From Cyclobacterium sp. 1_MG-2023 (GTDB taxonomy: Bacteria > Bacteroidota > Bacteroidia > Cytophagales > Cyclobacteriaceae), in NCBI RefSeq assembly GCF_030546805.1, contig NZ_JAUOPC010000004.1, positions 62,001-126,000 of the forward strand: 64,000 bases of DNA, read 5' to 3'. Position numbers and translations under genes: made by a program. The notes beneath the pieces were generated by a model, which was not told where the DNA came from, ran no database searches, and saw only the letters and a list, made by a program, of their open reading frames with translations. Each line of letters begins with the position of its first letter. The stretch's first letter is position 1. Positions 7,676 through 17,183 of this stretch are shown here, piece by piece.

Positions 7676-9130
7676 TTACTCTTCCCAGCCGCCACCTAAG
7701 GCTCTGTAAAGGCTCACAATACTTTGTAATTGTTGAACTTTTAATTCTATATAATCTAGTTCAGAGGCCAAAGAATTGGATTGACTATTGATTACATCTA
7801 AATAATCTGCATAACCTACTTTAAACATGGTATTGGCATTGTCCACAGATCGTCTCTGCACGAGAACCTCGTCTGTTTTGAGAGTTAACTCATCTTTTAA
7901 AGTTTGGTACTCATTGACCAGACCCAAAACTTCCAAATAACCACCCAAAACTGTTTGTTCATAATCATACAATGCAACCTTTTGTTTGGCTTTGGCTGTT
8001 TCGTAAGCTGCCTTTATCCTGCTACGGTTAAATACCGGAGCAACCAAGCCACCACCTAATTGGTAGATCGTTGAAGCAGGGTTTAGAAAGAGTTTGCTAA
8101 AATCAAAAGCATTGTATCCGGCCATCCCATAAAGATTGAATGTTGGAAAAAAGGCGGTACGTGCGATACCTACTTCCAAATTATTTGCCTGCAATGTTTG
8201 CTCGGCAGCTCTGACATCAGGTCGTTTGGTAAGTAGGGTAGAAGGAAGACCTATTTCCAAAACAGGTGGTAAAACATTGACTTCAGAAAGTGATTCCCTT
8301 TGAATATTCTCAGGATAAGTACCTATTAAATAAGAAAGATTTAATTCTGCCTGTTTCAACTCTCTACGCTTCCTTACAAGGATTCCTTTTGAATTCAACA
8401 TCAATGCCTCGAATTGATCAATAGACAATTGACTTTCTTTACCGGCATTTTTTAAGCTTTTTCCAAGTTCGAAAGCTTGTTCTTGAAAGGCAATATTGGA
8501 CAATAAGGTTTCTATTTCCTCATCTAGGCCGATAATGTTGTAATAGTTTTTAGCTATTTCTGCAATCAACCAGGTACGAGCAAGGTTACCCATTTCCACT
8601 GAAGACATGTATTCAGAGAATGCCTGCTTTTTGCGCATGTTTAATTTTCCCCAAATGTCAAGCTCCCAATTGAATTCAGCTCCTACCATAAAATCCTTAT
8701 ATGGGGTAGGGATCTTCTTGTCTTCAGGAACACTCGAAGAAAGGTTGGTGTCGTCATTACCAACTCCATCCATGGTATAATCTCCAAACTTTCTGACACT
8801 ACTACCGGCAGTTAAATTGAGTTCAGGCAATTGGCCCATTTTTGCTCGGGACAATGCTGCTCTTGCAATCCTGATATTCGCCAGGGTTTTTGCAACTTCC
8901 TGGTTGTTTTCTAGCCCTTTTTCAATCAATCGGTTTAAGTGTTCATCAGCAAAAAAGGCTTGCCATTGTACCATGGCTAAATTGGTGCTGTCACCTTCAA
9001 ATTGGCTGCCTTGGTAACTTGATGGTGGTGCCTTGATATTCTCCAAAGAGGCCTTTTCAACCTTGCAAGCTGATAGGCTACTTATCACCAAGAGGATTAA
9101 TACGATATATTGGTATGAATTTTTGTTCAT
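7676..9130 (-). CDS. TolC-like outer-membrane efflux lipoprotein (NodT family)
   Basis: 484 residues. It forms the outer-membrane channel of a tripartite RND pump. A lipobox (LSAC, Cys22) marks it as a lipoprotein, as in the NodT/OprM group. Two outer-membrane-efflux-protein repeats follow: long coiled helices with A-x-L-Y-x-S motifs are seen around residues 60-280 and 290-480, including the R-P-D-V-R-A-A-E-Q-x-L-Q-A-N-N signature of the second half. It is the last gene of the operon, 56 bases after the pump gene, with a strong hairpin between them. Confidence 0.93.
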   Translation of the reverse strand: MNKNSYQYIVLILLVISSLSACKVEKASLENIKAPPSSYQGSQFEGDSTNLAMVQWQAFFADEHLNRLIEKGLENNQEVAKTLANIRIARAALSRAKMGQLPELNLTAGSSVRKFGDYTMDGVGNDDTNLSSSVPEDKKIPTPYKDFMVGAEFNWELDIWGKLNMRKKQAFSEYMSSVEMGNLARTWLIAEIAKNYYNIIGLDEEIETLLSNIAFQEQAFELGKSLKNAGKESQLSIDQFEALMLNSKGILVRKRRELKQAELNLSYLIGTYPENIQRESLSEVNVLPPVLEIGLPSTLLTKRPDVRAAEQTLQANNLEVGIARTAFFPTFNLYGMAGYNAFDFSKLFLNPASTIYQLGGGLVAPVFNRSRIKAAYETAKAKQKVALYDYEQTVLGGYLEVLGLVNEYQTLKDELTLKTDEVLVQRRSVDNANTMFKVGYADYLDVINSQSNSLASELDYIELKVQQLQSIVSLYRALGGGWEE

Positions 9131-9146
9131 GATTTTGTTCAGTTTT

Positions 9147-9183
9147 AGAGACGATGGCAGGAATAAATCCGGCCATCGTCTCT
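9147..9183 (-). other. Intercistronic hairpin between pump and channel genes
   Basis: Perfect 12-bp inverted repeat (AGAGACGATGGC at 9147-9158 and its complement at 9172-9183) with a 13-base loop. On the minus strand it is followed by A-rich, not T-rich, sequence. It therefore looks like an RNA processing or stability element rather than a terminator. Confidence 0.6.
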
Positions 9184-9186
9184 TCC

Positions 9187-12100
9187 TTAGGATGTTTTAA
9201 GATCAGTAGAATTGATCACCTTTTCGGTAACAGGGGCTTTATCTGGCTTATTGTTTAAATAAGCCGAAAGTGATTCAAAAGCCACATACAAACCCGGAAT
9301 TAAAATAATTCCTACAAAAGTACCAATGAACATACCACCTGCAGCTGCTGTACCAATGGTTCGGTTACCAATTGCTCCGGCTCCACTGGCCAATGCAAGA
9401 GGAATTAGACCACTAATAAAGGCAAAAGAGGTCATTAAAATTGGGCGCAGCCTTTCTACGGCAGCATGTACTCCGGATTCCAAAATACCCATTCCTTTTT
9501 CTCTTGATTGAACCGCAATCTCAATGATTAGGATGGCATTTTTACCCAACAAACCTATAAGCATTACCAATGATACCTGCGCATAGATATTGTTTTCCAG
9601 TCCGGTAATTTGTAACAATAAGAAGGATCCGAATATACCGGCCGGTAAGGATAAAATTACCGGAAGCGGAAGTAAATAACTCTCATACTGGGCTGCTAGT
9701 AATAGGTATACAAAAACCAAACAGATAAGGAAGATGTACACCGCCTGATTACCTGAAGCGATTTGTTCCCTAGTGATACCAGACCAATCAATATTGAAGC
9801 CTCTAGGCAAGGTCGCTACTGCAGTTTCTTCCACTGCTCGGATGGCATCTCCACTAGAATAACCCGGTGCAGCATCTCCATTGATCATGGCTGAGATAAA
9901 CATATTGTACCTCGTCAATTGTTCCGGACCGTATATTCTTTCCAAATTGACAAAGTTGGAATAAGGGACCATCTCACCTTGATTGTTTTTGGTGTACATT
10001 TTTAGGAGTGATTCAGGATTTGTCCTAAATTCAGGAGAGGCCTGAAGCATCACCTTATACATCTGTCCAAATTGAATGAAATTGGAACTGTAATAGCTAC
10101 CGATAAAACTCTGTAGGGTCGCCATTGATTCTCTAATGTCTACACCAAGTTTTGCAGCCTTATCATGATCCACCCTTAAAATATATTGAGGGAAAGAAGG
10201 GTCAAAGTTGGTAAATACATCTTGTATTTCTGGCCTTGCCCTTACCTCATTAAGAAAATCTTCAACTGTAGATGCCGTAAAGGCTAAATCTCCACCGGTC
10301 CTGTCTTGCATTTGCAATTCAAAACCTGAAGCATTACCAAATCCCGGAACAGGAGGTGGTGCAAAAAACTGAATGGATGCTCCAGTAATATGAGCTGTTC
10401 TTTCTTGGTATTTGATGATAAGGTCATTTACATTCTCTTCACGGTCATCCCAACCAACAAGGTTGATCATACCCATACCATATGAGGCACCGGCAGTTTC
10501 TGTTAAGAGACTGTAACCTGCCAACGTGGAAATCGTTTCCACTTCCTCAAAAGGAAGAATAGAAGCTTGCACATCGTCCATTATTTGCTGCGTTCTATCC
10601 ATGGTAGAACCTGGAGGTGTGGTCACATTAACGTAGATCATGCCCTGATCCTCGTTTGGAATAAATCCTGAGGGTAGTATGAATGTCATGCCATAGGTAA
10701 GGGCAAAAAACATTATTAAAACGCCAAAAGTTAATGATTTTCGTCCAGCAGTTTTACCAATAAGTTTGGCGTATTTCCCAGAGAACCCATCGTATTTTTC
10801 GTTGAATTTGACGAAAAACCTACTCAATATATTCTTTTTGCCTTCATGATGAACCGGCTTTAAAAGAATACTACACAAAGCAGGAGATAAAGTAAGTGCA
10901 TTAATACCTGAAATTACAATGGCGATAGCAAGCGTTAATGAAAATTGCCTGTAGAAAATCCCTACCGGACCTGATAGAAAACTAACTGGAACAAATACAG
11001 CAGACATTACCAAGGTAATAGCGATAATAGCGCCTCCTATCTCTTTCATTGCCGCAAAGGTAGCTTCTTGTGCATTTAGTCCATCTTCATGCATTTTCAC
11101 GTGAACGGCTTCCACCACCACAATGGCATTATCCACCACAATACCTATGGCCAATACCATCGCAAACAGGGTGAGCATATTGATTGAAAAGCCAAATAAA
11201 CTCATGAAAAAGAATGTACCGATAAGTGAAACTGGTACGGCTATGGCAGGAATAAGGGTAGATCTCCAATCCTGAAGAAAGATAAAAACCACGAAGGATA
11301 CCAATAAGAAGGCCTCAATTAATGTCTTCACCACCTCGGATATGGAAGCATCTAGGAATCGAGATACGTCATAGGAGATGTTATAGGACATGCCCGGAGG
11401 AAATGACGATACCTGCAATTCAGCCATTTTATCCTTTATATTCTGAATTACTTCCCTTGCATTAGAGCCTGGTCTTTGTTTGATCATGATGGAGGCAGAT
11501 GGCTGACCATCCGTCATCGATACCATATTGTAATCTTCAGAATCAAATTCTACTTCAGCAACATCTCGAATTTTCAATAAAGAACCATCAGGAAGAGCTT
11601 TAAGTGTGATGTTTTCATAATCCTCTTTTTGGTTAAATTTACCGGTATATTTCAAAACATACTGAAGTGCCTGTGGATCTCTATCAGAGCTAATCCCTGA
11701 TTTACCCGGTGCTGCTTCTACATTCTGGCTTTGTATGGCATCACTGATATCTTGTGGAGTTAAGTTGTAAGCCACCATTCTATCTGGATTTAACCAAATC
11801 CTCATGGCATAATCCCTGTTACCCATAATTTCAGCTCTACCTACACCATCAATTCTTTTTAATTCAGAAAGGATATTAATGTCAGCAAAGTTATAGACAA
11901 ACTTTTCATCTTGTGTGGTGTCAGAAGTAATCAGATTGAGGTAAAGTAACATGGAGTTAACTTCTTTCTCAGTCATTACACCCGCACGAATAACTTCCTC
12001 AGGGAGTTCATCCACTACGGTTGCCACCCTGTTTTGTACGTTTACAGCCGCCTGGTCTGGATCTGTACCTACATTAAAGAAAACGGTAATTACAGAAACA

Positions 12101-12357
12101 CCGTCATTGGTGTTTACCGAGGACATGTATGTCATCCCTGGCACACCATTAATGGCTCTTTCCAGAGGTGTAGTAACAGCTTTGGTGATAACTTCCGCGT
12201 TTGCACCACGATATTGTGAAGTTACGGTAACGGAAGGAGGAACAATTTCCGGGAATTGCGTCACTGGTAATCCCAGCAGGGCTAATAATCCTAGCAAAGT
12301 GATCAAAATTGAGATCACCGTAGACAGGATAGGCCTTTTTATAAATAAATCAAACAT
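9187..12357 (-). CDS. RND multidrug efflux transporter, HAE1 (AcrB-like) family
   Basis: 1056 residues, the usual length of an inner-membrane RND drug pump. Visible features are the N-terminal TM1 (FIKRPI...), the porter-domain repeats, the TM4 segment G-I-V-V-D-N-A-I-V-V-V-E (Asp409, Asn410), the large second periplasmic loop and the TM10 Lys in LLGKNAILIIE. AcrB has two Asp in TM4 (Asp407-Asp408); here the second position is Asn. It is the middle gene of an adaptor-pump-channel operon, 19 bases after the adaptor gene. Substrates are not predictable. Confidence 0.95.
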   Translation of the reverse strand: MFDLFIKRPILSTVISILITLLGLLALLGLPVTQFPEIVPPSVTVTSQYRGANAEVITKAVTTPLERAINGVPGMTYMSSVNTNDGVSVITVFFNVGTDPDQAAVNVQNRVATVVDELPEEVIRAGVMTEKEVNSMLLYLNLITSDTTQDEKFVYNFADINILSELKRIDGVGRAEIMGNRDYAMRIWLNPDRMVAYNLTPQDISDAIQSQNVEAAPGKSGISSDRDPQALQYVLKYTGKFNQKEDYENITLKALPDGSLLKIRDVAEVEFDSEDYNMVSMTDGQPSASIMIKQRPGSNAREVIQNIKDKMAELQVSSFPPGMSYNISYDVSRFLDASISEVVKTLIEAFLLVSFVVFIFLQDWRSTLIPAIAVPVSLIGTFFFMSLFGFSINMLTLFAMVLAIGIVVDNAIVVVEAVHVKMHEDGLNAQEATFAAMKEIGGAIIAITLVMSAVFVPVSFLSGPVGIFYRQFSLTLAIAIVISGINALTLSPALCSILLKPVHHEGKKNILSRFFVKFNEKYDGFSGKYAKLIGKTAGRKSLTFGVLIMFFALTYGMTFILPSGFIPNEDQGMIYVNVTTPPGSTMDRTQQIMDDVQASILPFEEVETISTLAGYSLLTETAGASYGMGMINLVGWDDREENVNDLIIKYQERTAHITGASIQFFAPPPVPGFGNASGFELQMQDRTGGDLAFTASTVEDFLNEVRARPEIQDVFTNFDPSFPQYILRVDHDKAAKLGVDIRESMATLQSFIGSYYSSNFIQFGQMYKVMLQASPEFRTNPESLLKMYTKNNQGEMVPYSNFVNLERIYGPEQLTRYNMFISAMINGDAAPGYSSGDAIRAVEETAVATLPRGFNIDWSGITREQIASGNQAVYIFLICLVFVYLLLAAQYESYLLPLPVILSLPAGIFGSFLLLQITGLENNIYAQVSLVMLIGLLGKNAILIIEIAVQSREKGMGILESGVHAAVERLRPILMTSFAFISGLIPLALASGAGAIGNRTIGTAAAGGMFIGTFVGIILIPGLYVAFESLSAYLNNKPDKAPVTEKVINSTDLKTS

Positions 12358-12376
12358 GTGAAAGTATTTTTAACCT

Positions 12377-13600
12377 TTAAAGGCTGATGTCCAAGGATTT
12401 GTAAATTTCTTCTTCTCCAACAGGATTTGTTTTAACGGTTACATCATCTTTCAATAATTGTATACCTTCTAAAACAACTTTGTCATTGGGGCTGAAGTCT
12501 TGAGCGATATAAAATAACCCATGTCTTCCCAAAGGACGGAAACTACGGACATTGACTTTGTTTTCACTGTCTACCAAATACACATAATTGTACTCTTGAA
12601 TCTCAAAAGTAGATTTTTGAGGTATAAGGTAAACGTCATTAAGCATACTTTTCATTTGCACTTTACCACTAGCACCATGCTTGATCAGTTGATCCGGATT
12701 AGGAAACCTTACCCTTAAAGCAATGGAACCTGTACCTTGTTCAAAATCTGCTTCCATGGTTTCTAATTTTCCTTTGTATGGATAAACCACACCATCAGAC
12801 ATGATCAGAGAAATTTCTTCTTGTTCTTTTTGCAAGGTTTCTGTCACCTGCTGATTCATTTCCTCATTATCTGATTCCTTGTCTAATTCACCTCGCATGA
12901 ACTCAAGGTATTCATTCTCAGTAATTCTATAGTAAGCGAAAATTTCACTAATGTCTGTGATGTTGGTCAATAAGTCACCACTTTTCACAAGGCTACCGGT
13001 CTTATAAGGGATTCTATCCACGATCCCGTCAAACGGAGCCTTTACAGTAGTATATGACAAGCCAACTTGAGCATTTTTCAGCATGGATTGTGCTTCCAAA
13101 ATCGCCGATTGAGCCATTTCTTTTTTAGACTGGGCCAACTCTAACTCAGATTGGGAATAGATTTTTTTGTCTACAAGCACTTTAAGCCTTTCCACTTCTA
13201 AGTTAGCAGATTTCTCTTCTGCTTTTGCTTGCATCAGTTTTGCTTGTGCTGAATTTACCAATTCATTGTATTCAGCAGAGGACAGCTGAAATAAAGGTTG
13301 ACCCTTTTTAACGCTTTCCCCTTCATCTACATAAATGTTCTCAACAAATCCTTCCACCTTAGATCTAACCTCAACAAACTGGATGGCCTGAAGGTCACAA
13401 ACATAAGTTTGGGGCACTTCGATGCTTTTGGGAGATAAAGTAAAGACCGGAACTTCCAATACTTCAGCATTCTTTTTGCCTTTTCCGTTTCCCTCACTAC
13501 ATGACACGGATGTGAAAGCTATCCCTGCCAAATAAAGCAATGTGATGATTGTTCGGTATTCCAAAAAGGAAGACCTGAACCATTGGTTTGTGTTTAACAT
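12377..13600 (-). CDS. RND efflux periplasmic adaptor (membrane-fusion protein)
   Basis: 407 residues; the AcrA/MexA-type adaptor linking the pump to the TolC-like channel. A lipobox (SVSC, Cys34) suggests lipid anchoring. Order of domains: biotinyl-lipoyl half-motif (V-E-G-F-V-E-N-I-Y-V-D-E-G), a long alpha-helical hairpin with coiled-coil character at about residues 110-170, the second lipoyl half (V-K-A-P-F-D-G-I-V-D), and the beta-barrel and membrane-proximal domains. It is the first gene of the operon. The helical hairpin carries an extra acidic insert after the lipoyl half (about residues 235-265). Confidence 0.93.
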   Translation of the reverse strand: MLNTNQWFRSSFLEYRTIITLLYLAGIAFTSVSCSEGNGKGKKNAEVLEVPVFTLSPKSIEVPQTYVCDLQAIQFVEVRSKVEGFVENIYVDEGESVKKGQPLFQLSSAEYNELVNSAQAKLMQAKAEEKSANLEVERLKVLVDKKIYSQSELELAQSKKEMAQSAILEAQSMLKNAQVGLSYTTVKAPFDGIVDRIPYKTGSLVKSGDLLTNITDISEIFAYYRITENEYLEFMRGELDKESDNEEMNQQVTETLQKEQEEISLIMSDGVVYPYKGKLETMEADFEQGTGSIALRVRFPNPDQLIKHGASGKVQMKSMLNDVYLIPQKSTFEIQEYNYVYLVDSENKVNVRSFRPLGRHGLFYIAQDFSPNDKVVLEGIQLLKDDVTVKTNPVGEEEIYKSLDISL

Positions 13601-13767
13601 TTCTTTTAAATAAAGTTAAAATTACAATAAATTGATACTTAGATTTTATGGTAAAATAGCCTTAGCAATGTTTATAAGGTATATTTACCGGATTATTAAG
13701 GGGCGTTTTCTGACATTTACCTATACATTTTTGCTTCAAAAACTAAAACATACAGTTTGAACTTAAC

Positions 13768-14136
13768 TCAAGGCGCATTCTTACAAATCACCAAAGAGAT
13801 GATTCGTTTCAGTTGCCTGAGTGAAGTTGATGTACAGATTCTTTTGGGAATATTTAATGAAGTTATTATCAGGCTTTTGAAATCATTTGCCTTCAAATAA
13901 AAAGTGGGTAATAAAGCGTTTTTTTGGGGAGAGTAATTGGTGAATGTTCTGGTCAAGGAGGTTGGGAAATCCAAATAATCATAATCCAACATTCCAATTT
14001 CAAAGTCTAGCGAGGGGAAATTGTACATGGCCTTTTCTCCTTCTGCAACAGAAAGACTAATTAAAAAGATAGCCAATAAATTGGTCAATACCACTCTAAT
14101 CAAAAATGCCCCTATTTTATATTTGCCAAAATTCAC
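13768..14136 (-). CDS. Hypothetical small protein with signal-anchor
   Basis: 122 residues with an N-terminal hydrophobic segment (about residues 8-30) and a basic C-terminus. No recognised domain. It lies alone between the efflux operon and the symporter gene, and nothing in its sequence decides whether it is truly expressed. Confidence 0.4.
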   Translation of the reverse strand: MNFGKYKIGAFLIRVVLTNLLAIFLISLSVAEGEKAMYNFPSLDFEIGMLDYDYLDFPTSLTRTFTNYSPQKNALLPTFYLKANDFKSLIITSLNIPKRICTSTSLRQLKRIISLVICKNAP

Positions 14137-14389
14137 AGCACAAAAATAGAAAAAAAATATTGAATAGACTGACCGCTTACAAAAGCAAACTAGGCCTTAA
14201 TACAATTAAAACCCATGTTTTAAGATTTATTAAACAATAATTTTAAATTTTCTAATGCCCAATAAAATCAGAATAAGTGTTGAAAAAACTTACATTCTGA
14301 GCACCGCTAATTAGTAAACTTTTTTAGGTAATATAACCTCTTTTTCCACTTTCAATAGCTAGTCAAGCCTACTAAAATACAATATAAGT

Positions 14390-15964
14390 TTAGCTACCTA
14401 ACCAGATGTAAATTAATAGGGTAATGACACATAGCCCCAAGGACACTGGCTTGGCGTATTTCCAAGGCTTCATTTCTAAGACCGGAGCCTTTTTGACAAA
14501 AGTATTTGGCTTTCCGGGGAAATAATGGCTGACAGCATACATGACCAAAAGATTAATGATAAATTCTATTGCCCAAATGTGTATGAAATGGATGCCCGAA
14601 TCAAATATAAAAGTGGTCAATAAATAAAAAGACAATCCTGTGAATAAGCCTACCTTGGCACCATTTGCAGTAATTTTTGGTATGAAAAAACCTGCAATTA
14701 AAATAGAAGCGATAGGAATAAAGAAGATACCGTTCAATTGCTGCATCAGTTGGTAAAGGCCTTCAGGGGCATTTCCTACCAGTGGAGCAATTAAAATGGC
14801 AAATACCGCCAAGGTAAGCGAACTTAAACGACCTACATAAACTAATTTTTTGTCACTTGACTCTTTGTCTATTAGCTTTTTGTAGATGTCAAGGCTAAAA
14901 ATAGTCGCAGCAGAATTTAAAACACTGTTAAAGGTACTTAATATCGCTCCCAGCACAACCGCAGCGAAAAATCCAAGCAAACCAAGCGGCATCACACGTG
15001 TCAATAATACAGGATAGATAAAGTCCTGGTTGTCATAATATTGATCTTGGTAATAGTAATAGGCGATTATTCCCGGGATTACAATAATCAATGGAATGAA
15101 AATTTTCATCATTCCGGTAAACAATAAGCCTTTTTGGGCTTCTGCCATGTTTTTAGCACCAAAGGCACGCTGAATAATGGTTTGATTCATCCCCCAAAAA
15201 TACAATTGATTGATCATAAGCCCTGTGAAAATGGTGCTGAATGGAAGGACTGAATCTTCTTTACCTATGACATTAAATTTCTCTGGAGCGTATTCATATA
15301 CTTTGGACATACCTGTTATAATATTGCCTTCCCCTATATCCCAAAGTGCAAAGATTGGAACCAACAGTCCACCAATCAATAGGCCAATGGCATTGATGGA
15401 ATCTGATAAAGCCACGGCTTTTAGACCCCCAAAAATGGCATATATGGAACCAATGACCCCAATGGTTACGACAGTAATCCAAATCCCCTCAGATTGACTT
15501 ACATTGAACACCTCAGAAACATTAAATATGCTCTCCAAATTAATGGCTCCGGTATACAATACTATGGGGAGCAAGGTGACGACAAAGGACACCATCAATA
15601 AAAAAGCAACAATGGTTTTTGTGGTTCCGTCATACCTTTGTTCAAGGTATTGAGGGATGGTGGTTAAGCCCATTTTAAGGTAAATGGGTAAGAAGTATAG
15701 GGCTGCAATAACCAATGCTATGGCACTGGTAACCTCCCAGGCGATGATAATCATCCCATTTTTATAGGCTGATCCATTAAGTCCGATCAGGTGCTCCGTA
15801 GAGATATTGGTCAGGATCATGGAGCCTGCAATTACTCCTCCCGTTAGGGATCTACCTCCTAGGAAATAGCCATCTCTTGAGCTGATGTCATCTTTCCTTA
15901 ATTTGTACCATGAAAAAATTGCAACAAATAATGTAAATCCTATAAAGGTTAAAGCAGTGAGCAT
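14390..15964 (-). CDS. Sodium/solute symporter (SSS family), probable inositol transporter
   Basis: 524 residues with about 13-14 transmembrane helices, as in SGLT-type SSS transporters. Family signs include GGRSLTGGVIAGSMILTNIS near the N-terminus and the G-G-L-K-A-V-A-L-S-D-S segment of TM5. It follows the myo-inositol oxygenase gene by 71 bases on the same strand, so the likely substrate is myo-inositol (inference from context; SSS also carries sugars, proline and others). A partial hairpin lies in the gap. Confidence 0.85.
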   Translation of the reverse strand: MLTALTFIGFTLFVAIFSWYKLRKDDISSRDGYFLGGRSLTGGVIAGSMILTNISTEHLIGLNGSAYKNGMIIIAWEVTSAIALVIAALYFLPIYLKMGLTTIPQYLEQRYDGTTKTIVAFLLMVSFVVTLLPIVLYTGAINLESIFNVSEVFNVSQSEGIWITVVTIGVIGSIYAIFGGLKAVALSDSINAIGLLIGGLLVPIFALWDIGEGNIITGMSKVYEYAPEKFNVIGKEDSVLPFSTIFTGLMINQLYFWGMNQTIIQRAFGAKNMAEAQKGLLFTGMMKIFIPLIIVIPGIIAYYYYQDQYYDNQDFIYPVLLTRVMPLGLLGFFAAVVLGAILSTFNSVLNSAATIFSLDIYKKLIDKESSDKKLVYVGRLSSLTLAVFAILIAPLVGNAPEGLYQLMQQLNGIFFIPIASILIAGFFIPKITANGAKVGLFTGLSFYLLTTFIFDSGIHFIHIWAIEFIINLLVMYAVSHYFPGKPNTFVKKAPVLEMKPWKYAKPVSLGLCVITLLIYIWLGS

Positions 15965-15977
15965 AGTATAAAGTTAA

Positions 15978-16007
15978 ATTGCTGCCCGGTTTTTTACGGA
16001 CAGCAAT
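15978..16007 (-). other. Hairpin between inositol oxygenase and symporter genes
   Basis: ATTGCTG-C-CCG and CGG-A-CAGCAAT form a 10-pair stem with one mismatch and an 8-base loop. On the minus strand the sequence after it is T/A-rich but not a pure T-run. It may be a weak attenuator or a processing site. Confidence 0.4.
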
Positions 16008-16035
16008 CAAGGTTGGGTTTATTAGCTAGTAGTGA

Positions 16036-16917
16036 TTAAAACTTTAAGGTCGCAGGAAGATACTTTGCTACCAAATCTTCATAATAGGGTCGCAAAGCTT
16101 TTGCATCCGGTGGTACAGGGACTTTAGAATACAAGTCATAGGGATTGAATTTATCCACCCACTTAAACATTTCCCTGTCATGATCATTCATCAAATGATC
16201 ATACGCATTCTCCCTGTGTTGGGCATAAAAAGAATGGTACCTAATCATGTATAAGGCCGGTTCCGGCAGGTGATCTTTCATCATTTGGTATAAATACTCA
16301 TCGTGACCCCAAGACATATTGACATTGTCTAGCCCGGTGTTTTTTTCGTAAATACCATATTTGGTATTGTACCTTTCGTCATTGCTGTCTGGGTTTGCTT
16401 CGAAAAATTCGGGATAAACAATTTTGTCTGAATGTTGACAACCTACTGGGAAAGTATCTCCTACAACTGCCCATTGTGGTTCTCCAAATAAGCAGAGGAT
16501 TTTGCCAAAATCATGAATAAATCCGGTTAGCACAAACCAATCAGGATGTCCATCTGCTCGAATGGCCTCCGATGTTTGAAGTAAGTGTTGCAGTTGATCC
16601 AAACTTGTGTCCGGATCAGAATCATCCACCAAGGTGTTGAGGTAATCAATGGCCTCCCAAAATGGCATTTCTTTTTTATCGAAATTGAGAAATTCCGCCT
16701 GTTTTTCCTTTACAAAATCGACTGTTTGGTATAGGTGATTGAGGCGATAAAATTCCTTGACCGTATCTACCCTTTCGGAGTCATGGTAATTGCGGTAATC
16801 AGATTTCTCCTTGGATTCTTCGGCCTTAGGCTTTGGATACCTTACTTTTAAATCAGCTTCCCAGTCTTCTATATTGTCCAGAGGGGTGTTTTCTTTGCTT
16901 GTAAATTCCTGTCCCAT
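16036..16917 (-). CDS. Inositol oxygenase (MIOX)
   Basis: 293 residues, close to the animal enzyme. MIOX opens myo-inositol with O2 to D-glucuronate using a di-iron centre in an HD-domain fold. The iron ligands can be placed by spacing: His111 ([10 protein letters not shown]), His135 and Asp136 (IHDFGK), His205 (SWGHDEY), His228 (IRYHSF) and Asp261 (NPYDLYS). The substrate-contact segment D-G-H-P-D-W-F is also present. It is the first gene of a two-gene operon with an SSS symporter. This enzyme is much less common in bacteria than inositol dehydrogenases. Confidence 0.93.
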   Translation of the reverse strand: MGQEFTSKENTPLDNIEDWEADLKVRYPKPKAEESKEKSDYRNYHDSERVDTVKEFYRLNHLYQTVDFVKEKQAEFLNFDKKEMPFWEAIDYLNTLVDDSDPDTSLDQLQHLLQTSEAIRADGHPDWFVLTGFIHDFGKILCLFGEPQWAVVGDTFPVGCQHSDKIVYPEFFEANPDSNDERYNTKYGIYEKNTGLDNVNMSWGHDEYLYQMMKDHLPEPALYMIRYHSFYAQHRENAYDHLMNDHDREMFKWVDKFNPYDLYSKVPVPPDAKALRPYYEDLVAKYLPATLKF

Positions 16918-17183
16918 GAATTAGAGGTTTATTGTCAATGCGTTAAATTTAGAAAAAACAAATGAATGTTTGTTCTAAAATTAATTTTTCAAGCTAAAAA
17001 TAATTAAAATTTAGCAACTATAAAGATTCATCCGTAAAGTTAGCGCTTTGTTCTGCTTTACTTTACTAAAATAAACATTTGAATGCTCGGGTCAACAGGC
17101 ATAAAAGCCCTCTCAATTAGTGGAGACCATGATTGCACTTGGTGTTGAAAGAAACAAACTCTATTTACATGCTGAGCTGTTGC

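Noticed and set aside
11951-12361. 136-codon plus-strand frame opposite the RND pump gene
   Set aside because: The pump frame is complete and conserved; the antisense frame has no recognisable features.
17020-17050. Another CGTAAAG site near 17030
   Set aside because: It is a single copy with no partner at 21 bp.
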